Source of the DNA: Rickettsiales bacterium
Lineage (GTDB): Bacteria > Pseudomonadota > Alphaproteobacteria > Rickettsiales > UBA1997
Length of the DNA: 19,912 nt
Reading direction: 5' to 3'
NCBI GenBank assembly: GCA_028040005.1
Contig: JAOFKK010000012.1
Coordinates: forward strand, 1-19,912
The notes below the pieces were generated by a model, which made no database searches, was not told the DNA's origin, and saw only the letters and a program-made list of their open reading frames with translations. Positions 15,716-19,912 of this stretch are shown here, in pieces. The position numbers and the translations under genes were made by a program. Each line of letters starts with the position of its first letter. The stretch's first letter is position 1.

Positions 15716-16751
15716 AAAATTATTTTCATTCTCTTCAAGAGATGTCGCTATTGATTTAGGAACGGCAAATACCTTAGTTTATGCCAAAAATGGCGGATTG
15801 GTTTTAAACGAACCTTCTGTTGTTGCGGTATCAGTTGAAAATGGTAAAATGACACCTTATGCCTTTGGTGAAGCAGCAAAAATGATGCTTGGTAGAACGC
15901 CAGCTAAGATTGAAGCAATTCGCCCTTTAAAAGATGGTGTAATTGCTGATTTTAAAATCGCTGCTGAGATGATCAAACATTTTATTATTGAAGTTAATAA
16001 ATCTAGATCATGGTTAGGTCCTACTATTATTATTTGTGTACCATCTGGTTCTACCCCTGTTGAAAGAAGGGCTATTCAAGATAGTGCAGAAGGTGCTGGT
16101 GCAAATGAGGTCTATTTAATTGAAGAGCCAATGGCAGCTGCAATTGGAGCTAACTTACCAGTTAATGAGCCTTGCGGTTCTATGATAATTGATATTGGTG
16201 GTGGTACAACTGAAATTGCCGTTTTATCATTAGGTGGTATTGTTTATTCACGCTCTGTTAGGGTTGGTGGCGATAAGATGGATGAGGCTATTATTTCTTA
16301 TATTCGTAAAAATCATGGTTTATTAATTGGTGAATCAACTGCTGAAAAAGTTAAAAAAGCAATTGGATCGGCATATGCCCCTTCCGATGGTCAGGATGGT
16401 AAATCAATGAATATTAAGGGTCGCGATCTAGGAAATGGCATACCTAAAGAAATAACTCTTACTGAAAAACAAATAGCTGAAAGTTTAAAAGAGCCTGTAT
16501 ATCAAATTATTGAAGCTGCAAAAACAGCTTTGGAATGTACTCCTCCAGAATTATCAGCTGATATTGTTGAAAAAGGTATTGTTCTTAGTGGCGGCGGCTC
16601 TCTTCTTCGTAATCTCGATCTTATTATTAGAGAGGCAACAAATTTACCGGTTTTTGTAGCTGAAGATCCATTATTATGTGTAGTTAATGGTTGCGGTAAA
16701 GTATTAGATGATAAAAAATTATTTAAAGCTACTTTATTCCGCCAAGATTAG
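15708..16751 (+). CDS. mreB: Rod-shape-determining actin homologue MreB
   Basis: MreB polymerises along the inner membrane and guides lateral peptidoglycan synthesis. The 347-residue protein has all actin-fold nucleotide motifs: phosphate loop 1 AIDLGTANTLVY (14-25), EEPMAAAIG with the catalytic Glu140, phosphate loop 2 IDIGGGTTEIAVLSLGG (161-177) and the adenosine motif VLSGGGSLLRNL near 293-304. The N-terminal MFKKLFSFSS segment is amphipathic, as expected for membrane binding. Its ATG lies inside the last codons of leuA (15708 against a leuA stop ending at 15715), implying coupled expression. mreC and mreD, which commonly follow mreB, are not here; repeats follow instead. Confidence 0.97.
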   Translation: MFKKLFSFSSRDVAIDLGTANTLVYAKNGGLVLNEPSVVAVSVENGKMTPYAFGEAAKMMLGRTPAKIEAIRPLKDGVIADFKIAAEMIKHFIIEVNKSRSWLGPTIIICVPSGSTPVERRAIQDSAEGAGANEVYLIEEPMAAAIGANLPVNEPCGSMIIDIGGGTTEIAVLSLGGIVYSRSVRVGGDKMDEAIISYIRKNHGLLIGESTAEKVKKAIGSAYAPSDGQDGKSMNIKGRDLGNGIPKEITLTEKQIAESLKEPVYQIIEAAKTALECTPPELSADIVEKGIVLSGGGSLLRNLDLIIREATNLPVFVAEDPLLCVVNGCGKVLDDKKLFKATLFRQD

Positions 16752-16757
16752 TTTTTG

Positions 16758-16907
16758 GAATTTTTATTACCACCTCTTGGAAGTATTAAAGTTATTGAGG
16801 TAGCTAATCATCATAACCTTCCATTGTGTTTGCTCCAAAACTCCCCTTGAAGACAAATTATTATTGAAAATAAAATTTGTCGTAACATAGGGGTAATACC
16901 AAAATTC
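16758..16907. repeat. MITE-like element with imperfect terminal inverted repeats and a nested hairpin
   Basis: The left end (16758-16775) reads GAATTTT, TATTACC, A, CCT. The reverse complement of the right end (16907-16889) reads GAATTTT, GG, TATTACC, CCT. This gives 17 matching bases with a 2-nt and a 1-nt indel. Inside, GACAAATT (16852-16859) pairs with AATTTGTC (16874-16881), and CCCCT (16843-16847) with AGGGG (16889-16893). No open reading frame of note lies within its 150 bp. It begins 7 bp after the mreB stop codon. No clear target-site duplication is seen. Confidence 0.5.
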
Positions 16908-16915
16908 ATCTTAAA

Positions 16916-17049
16916 GAGACCTTTGCACAATTGATTTTCTAATTAAAGCAGCTTGCTTTTCTGCTAATTTTTGTCCAAATTCAATGATTTTTTATCCCAA
17001 TATAGCCATATTGCACTAAAAAATCAAACTACTTCAATATAAAGGTCTC
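16916..17049. repeat. MITE-like element with 9-bp perfect terminal inverted repeats, copy 1
   Basis: The 134-bp segment begins GAGACCTTT (16916-16924) and ends AAAGGTCTC (17041-17049), exact inverted repeats. It contains one hairpin with arms AGCAG/CTGCT (16947-16951, 16961-16965). A longer hairpin is centred on CAATAT-AGCC-ATATTG, written on the plus strand around 16999-17014, with outer arms GATTTTTTA/TAAAAAATC. It is noncoding. A related copy in the opposite orientation occurs at 19800-19912, which shows that the unit is a dispersed repeat. Termini of this kind suggest mobilisation in trans by a transposase encoded elsewhere, but I cannot assign the insertion-sequence family. No target duplication is evident. 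Confidence 0.65.
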
Positions 17050-17073
17050 AATTTTTAGGAAAAATTTGAAGAT
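17050..17073 (+). repeat. 24-bp direct repeat shared with the right-edge element
   Basis: The 24 bases directly after the terminal repeat of copy 1 (AATTTTTAGGAAAAATTTGA then AGAT) match 19825-19848 at 22 of 24 positions and in the same orientation. At the right edge this unit lies inside the element; here it lies just outside it. The rest of the gap up to the sdhA stop at 17130 is A+T-rich and holds a small dyad, GATATCTAGATAT, near 17071, but nothing else I can name. Confidence 0.45.
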
Positions 17074-17129
17074 ATCTAGATATTATCTGTTTTATTCTAA
17101 TGGTCTTATTAAAATTAATATTAGTTATT

Positions 17130-18929
17130 TTAATATGTACGCTTCTTCGGTGGAATTTGCTTCATCTCCTTAGTCATAGGCTCTAAATTAACATCTCTAT
17201 AATTAATTGTAGTTTTATATTTAGCATCTGACCATATTAGAGTATGTTTCATCCACTCTTTGTCATCTCTATCAGGAAAATCATCACGGCAATGAGCTCC
17301 ACGAGATTCCTTTCTATTAAGGGCGGACTCAATAGTAACTAAAGATTGACCTAATAAATTATCTAATTCTAAAGCTTCAACTAAATCAGTATTCCAGATT
17401 AGACCACGATCTTTAATTTTAAGATCTTTAAAAGTACTAATAACATTGCGGATATTTTTTACCCCTTCTGACATAACTTTTTCATCCCTAAATACTGCAG
17501 CATGTTTTTGCATATTTTTTTGCATTTCAAGACGAATTTGTGCAGCACCTTGATTGCCATCGGCATTTCTGATTTTATCCAATCTTTCTAAGGCATTTTC
17601 ACCAGCATTTTTAGCAAATTCAGGAGATTTATCGCCATCCTTGATTAAATCTCTAGCTTTAATTGCTGCCGATCTGCCAAATACTACTAAATCCAAAAGA
17701 GAATTTGAGCCAAGACGATTAGCACCATGAACTGAAACGCAAGCAGCTTCACCAATAGCCATTAAGCCTGGAACCTTTTCCATCTTACCATTTTTAGAAG
17801 TTAAAACCTCAGCCTCATGATTAGTTGGAATACCGCCCATATTATAATGCACTGTAGGAATTACAGGAATTGGCGCTTTAGTTACATCAACCCCAGCAAA
17901 AACTCTTGCAGTTTCTGATATTCCTGGAAGTTTTTCAGCCAAAGTGGAGTCATCTAAATGATCAAGATGTAAGAAAATGTGATCACCATTTTCACCAACA
18001 CCACGACCTTCATTAATTTCAATAGTCATTGAACGCGAAACAACATCACGAGAAGCAAGGTCTTTGGCATTTGGGGCGTATCTTTCCATAAATCTTTCAC
18101 CTTTGGAATTGACCAAATAACCACCTTCGCCACGAGCTCCTTCAGTGATTAAACAGCCAGAACCATAAACACCAGTAGGATGAAATTGTACAAATTCCAT
18201 ATCTTGCAAAGGTAAGCCAGCACGAAGTACCATAGCATTACCATCGCCAGTACAAGTATGGGCTGAAGTTGCAGAAAAATAAGCACGACCATAACCGCCA
18301 GTTGCAAGAAGGACAATTTTTGCTTTAAATCTGTGAATTGTACCATCAACTAAGTTTAAAGCCATAATTCCCTTACAAACACCATCCTCCATAATTAGAT
18401 CCAGAGCAAAATATTCAATAAAAAACTCAGTATTATGTTTTAAAGATTGTTGATATAATGTATGTAAAATTGCATGGCCAGTTCTGTCAGCTGCAGCGCA
18501 AGTTCTTTGCGCAGTGCCGCCTTCACCATAACCTTTGGTCATGCCACCAAAAGGTCTTTGATAAATTTTACCCTCTTCATTACGAGAAAATGGAACGCCA
18601 TAATGTTCTAATTCAATAATAGCTTCTGGTGCAGTTTTACACATATATTCAATTGAATCTTGATCACCAAGCCAATCAGAACCTTTAATGGTGTCATAAG
18701 CATGCCATCTCCAATCATCTTCACCCATATTACCAAGCGCGCCAGAAATACCGCCCTGAGCAGCAACCGTATGAGAACGAGTTGGAAAAACTTTGGAAAT
18801 ACAAGCAGTTTTTAACCCTTTGGAAGACATGCCAAAAGTTGCTCTTAAGCCAGCACCGCCAGCACCAACTACCACTACATCAAACTCGTGGTCAATAATT
18901 TTGTAATTTCCTATTTTAGTTTCAGTCAT
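17130..18929 (-). CDS. sdhA: Succinate dehydrogenase flavoprotein subunit SdhA
   Basis: SdhA oxidises succinate to fumarate in the TCA cycle and passes electrons to the Fe-S subunit of complex II on the inner membrane. The 599-residue protein is full length. It has the FAD-binding VVVGAGGAGLRA (19-30) and the covalent flavin-attachment motif RSHTVAAQGG with His53. It also carries HPTGVYGSGCLITEGARGEGG, RDVVSRSM, the catalytic-domain GGIPTNHEAEV, HGANRLGSNSLLDLVVFGRSA, and the C-terminal KESRGAHCRDDFPDRDD. It follows sdhD by 23 nt. sdhB, needed to complete complex II, is not downstream; the gene is followed by the repeat-rich gap and mreB on the other strand. Confidence 0.98.
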   Translation of the reverse strand: MTETKIGNYKIIDHEFDVVVVGAGGAGLRATFGMSSKGLKTACISKVFPTRSHTVAAQGGISGALGNMGEDDWRWHAYDTIKGSDWLGDQDSIEYMCKTAPEAIIELEHYGVPFSRNEEGKIYQRPFGGMTKGYGEGGTAQRTCAAADRTGHAILHTLYQQSLKHNTEFFIEYFALDLIMEDGVCKGIMALNLVDGTIHRFKAKIVLLATGGYGRAYFSATSAHTCTGDGNAMVLRAGLPLQDMEFVQFHPTGVYGSGCLITEGARGEGGYLVNSKGERFMERYAPNAKDLASRDVVSRSMTIEINEGRGVGENGDHIFLHLDHLDDSTLAEKLPGISETARVFAGVDVTKAPIPVIPTVHYNMGGIPTNHEAEVLTSKNGKMEKVPGLMAIGEAACVSVHGANRLGSNSLLDLVVFGRSAAIKARDLIKDGDKSPEFAKNAGENALERLDKIRNADGNQGAAQIRLEMQKNMQKHAAVFRDEKVMSEGVKNIRNVISTFKDLKIKDRGLIWNTDLVEALELDNLLGQSLVTIESALNRKESRGAHCRDDFPDRDDKEWMKHTLIWSDAKYKTTINYRDVNLEPMTKEMKQIPPKKRTY

Positions 18930-18952
18930 AATTTAGTTTTCGTCAGGTTTCC

Positions 18953-19306
18953 TTATAATATAATGTGCAATCTTACAATAGCAATAACAACAGAAATAGC
19001 TGTAATTAAGGAGAATATATTAATAATTGTAATTGTTATTTTGCGAGCTTTTTTGCAAGAAACATAATCTTCAATAACCGTTTGCATACCAAGACAGCCA
19101 TGATAAAGGCAGGTGCAAATGAATAAAATTGCCAAAACCGTATTGGTAATATATGAAAAAAATGTTTCAATATAGGTTGGATCAGATAGCATGGTAAAAA
19201 ATGAATATCCTAGCCATAAAACTAAAAATATTAAAATTACAGCACTAATTCTTTGAAAAACCCAATGGCTAGAACCTGTTTTTTCTGATTTTCTGATCTC
19301 TGTCAT
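18953..19306 (-). CDS. sdhD: Succinate dehydrogenase membrane anchor subunit SdhD
   Basis: The 117-residue protein has three transmembrane helices (about residues 18-40, 52-72 and 88-115) and a soluble N-terminus (MTEIRKSEKTGSSHWVFQRI). The motif LYHGCLGMQTVIEDYV contains His69, the presumed heme b ligand, followed 11-12 residues later by Asp80-Tyr81, the DY pair near the quinone site. With SdhC it anchors SdhA-SdhB to the inner membrane. Its ATG overlaps the sdhC stop by one base (TAATG). The sequence is poorly conserved outside this motif, but the context makes the call firm. Confidence 0.93.
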   Translation of the reverse strand: MTEIRKSEKTGSSHWVFQRISAVILIFLVLWLGYSFFTMLSDPTYIETFFSYITNTVLAILFICTCLYHGCLGMQTVIEDYVSCKKARKITITIINIFSLITAISVVIAIVRLHIIL

Positions 19307-19710
19307 TATCTAAGGTAAAAATAAGTAAAAATTGTAGCAATTGTAAAAAAGATTGCTGAAAAAATAACAATATAAGCGTTACGATAGGCAATTTTAATAT
19401 CATAACCTTTACCGATATCCCACATTAAATGACGCACCCCATTACAAAGATGGTAATAAAGAGCAAAAAGCCAAGTAAATGCAAAGAAATAAGTAACATA
19501 AACCCAAATAGCATTTCGAGCGCAATGGCTATAGCCACCGCCAAATACTAGATCAGTTTGATATTGATAATAGATAAAAAGCCAAGAAAGAATAATGACT
19601 CCAAAAAATAAATAAATACCAGTCAAACGATGCATGATTGAGGTAAAGCTAGTCATTTGCGGTTTATAAATTTGCAAATGTGGTGATAATGGGCGATTTT
19701 TATTATCCAT
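19306..19710 (-). CDS. sdhC: Succinate dehydrogenase cytochrome b556 subunit SdhC
   Basis: The 134-residue protein opens NRPLSPHLQIYKPQMTSF, the classic SdhC N-terminus. SIMHRLTG holds Ser24 and Arg28, equivalent by motif to the quinone-site Ser27 and Arg31 of E. coli. Three transmembrane helices follow. YYHLCNGVRHLMWD contains His87, the presumed heme ligand, and His94. It is the first gene of the sdhC-sdhD-sdhA series and has a good promoter match 29 nt upstream of its start codon. Confidence 0.95.
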   Translation of the reverse strand: MDNKNRPLSPHLQIYKPQMTSFTSIMHRLTGIYLFFGVIILSWLFIYYQYQTDLVFGGGYSHCARNAIWVYVTYFFAFTWLFALYYHLCNGVRHLMWDIGKGYDIKIAYRNAYIVIFSAIFFTIATIFTYFYLR

Positions 19711-19738
19711 AAATTAATTAAATTAAATTTGTATCTTG

Positions 19739-19767
19739 ATAATAAAAAATGCTTTCCAAAATATCAA
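19739..19767 (-). promoter_or_regulatory. Probable sigma-70-type promoter of sdhCDA
   Basis: On the minus strand TTGATA (19767-19762, five of six consensus bases) is followed after exactly 17 nt by TATTAT (19744-19739, five of six). Transcription would start near 19732, leaving a leader of about 22 nt before the sdhC ATG at 19710. This is the best promoter match found in the window. No clear operator overlaps it. Confidence 0.5.
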
Positions 19768-19799
19768 TAAGTTAAAATATTTGTTGTAATTATTATGAA

Positions 19800-19912
19800 A
19801 TTGAAGTAGTTTGATTTTTTAGGTAATTTTTAGGCAAAATTTGATGATTTTTTAGTGCAATATACCCATATTGGGCTAAAAAATTATTGAATTTGGACAA
19901 AAATTAACAGAA
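19800..19912. repeat. Second copy of the 134-bp element, inverted, with a 33-bp extra segment; runs off the window
   Basis: Bases 19800-19822 are identical to the reverse complement of 17016-17038. From 19846 to the window end the sequence again follows the reverse complement of copy 1 with scattered differences. Between them is a 33-bp segment absent from copy 1, bounded by the 10-bp direct repeat GATTTTTTAG (19813-19822 and 19846-19855). The end carrying GAGACCTTT in copy 1 is not preserved here: the base pattern before 19800 is unrelated. The other end is beyond the window. A hairpin of about 16 bp with loop ACCC is centred near 19867. Confidence 0.65.

Noticed and set aside
16843..16893. 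CCCCT/GACAAATT nested hairpin as the mreB terminator
   Set aside because: No run of T follows the stem on the plus strand. It fits better as internal structure of the 150-bp repeat.
17066..17095. AGATATCTAGATATTATCT dyad as a terminator for sdhA
   Set aside because: The stem is purely A+T-rich and no T-run follows it on the minus strand. I would not call it a terminator.
16752..17129. CRISPR array in the repeat-rich gap
   Set aside because: The repeats are inverted and of unequal size, with no regular direct repeats and unique spacers and no cas genes in the window.

Overview
The window is strongly A+T-rich, gene-dense DNA from what looks like an alphaproteobacterium, most likely of the order Rickettsiales. 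This rests on family resemblance and gene content, not on any marker search. Supporting signs are an sdhC-sdhD-sdhA cluster with no sdhB beside it, nuoM-nuoN separated from the other complex I genes, a split housekeeping gene order, an alphaproteobacterial HAD-IIA protein, and intergenic regions carrying short palindromic repeats. A complete leuA (leucine synthesis), together with aroA and pdxJ, argues against a strongly reduced obligate intracellular parasite such as Rickettsia itself. A less reduced relative fits better.

Layout. Positions 1-5686 hold a tightly packed minus-strand series, read right to left: ybgC, ffh, ymdB, a small membrane-anchored coiled-coil protein, an Nfu-type Fe-S scaffold, an S49 peptidase, truA and the 5' part of a glycosyltransferase cut by the window edge. 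Several junctions overlap or nearly touch. A hairpin plus T-tract and a TATAAT box between nfu and the S49 peptidase gene suggest the series is at least two transcription units. Positions 5752-8777 are plus-strand: a CsgG/FlgT-like lipoprotein, a HAD hydrolase, an AI-2E/PerM-family membrane protein and tRNA-Phe(GAA). Positions 8801-13817 are minus-strand: nuoM, nuoN, aroA and pdxJ. Positions 14204-16751 are plus-strand: leuA and mreB, overlapping by 8 nt. Positions 17130-19710 are minus-strand: sdhC, sdhD and sdhA behind a good promoter.

The genes are mainly housekeeping: respiratory complexes I and II, leucine, aromatic and pyridoxal-phosphate synthesis, SRP targeting, tRNA modification, Fe-S assembly and cell shape. 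I found no CRISPR array, phage, toxin-antitoxin or recognisable defence system.

The least explained DNA is in the two larger gaps and at the right edge. The nuoM-leuA gap (13818-14203) carries related copies of a palindromic repeat plus a separate inverted repeat. The mreB-sdhA gap (16752-17129) carries two adjacent MITE-like elements with terminal inverted repeats. A second copy of one of them lies in the opposite orientation beyond sdhC and runs off the window at 19912. Comparing the two copies shows a 33-bp difference bounded by a 10-bp direct repeat. These elements, the CsgG/FlgT-like lipoprotein and the substituted metal-ligand positions of YmdB are the items most worth a second look.
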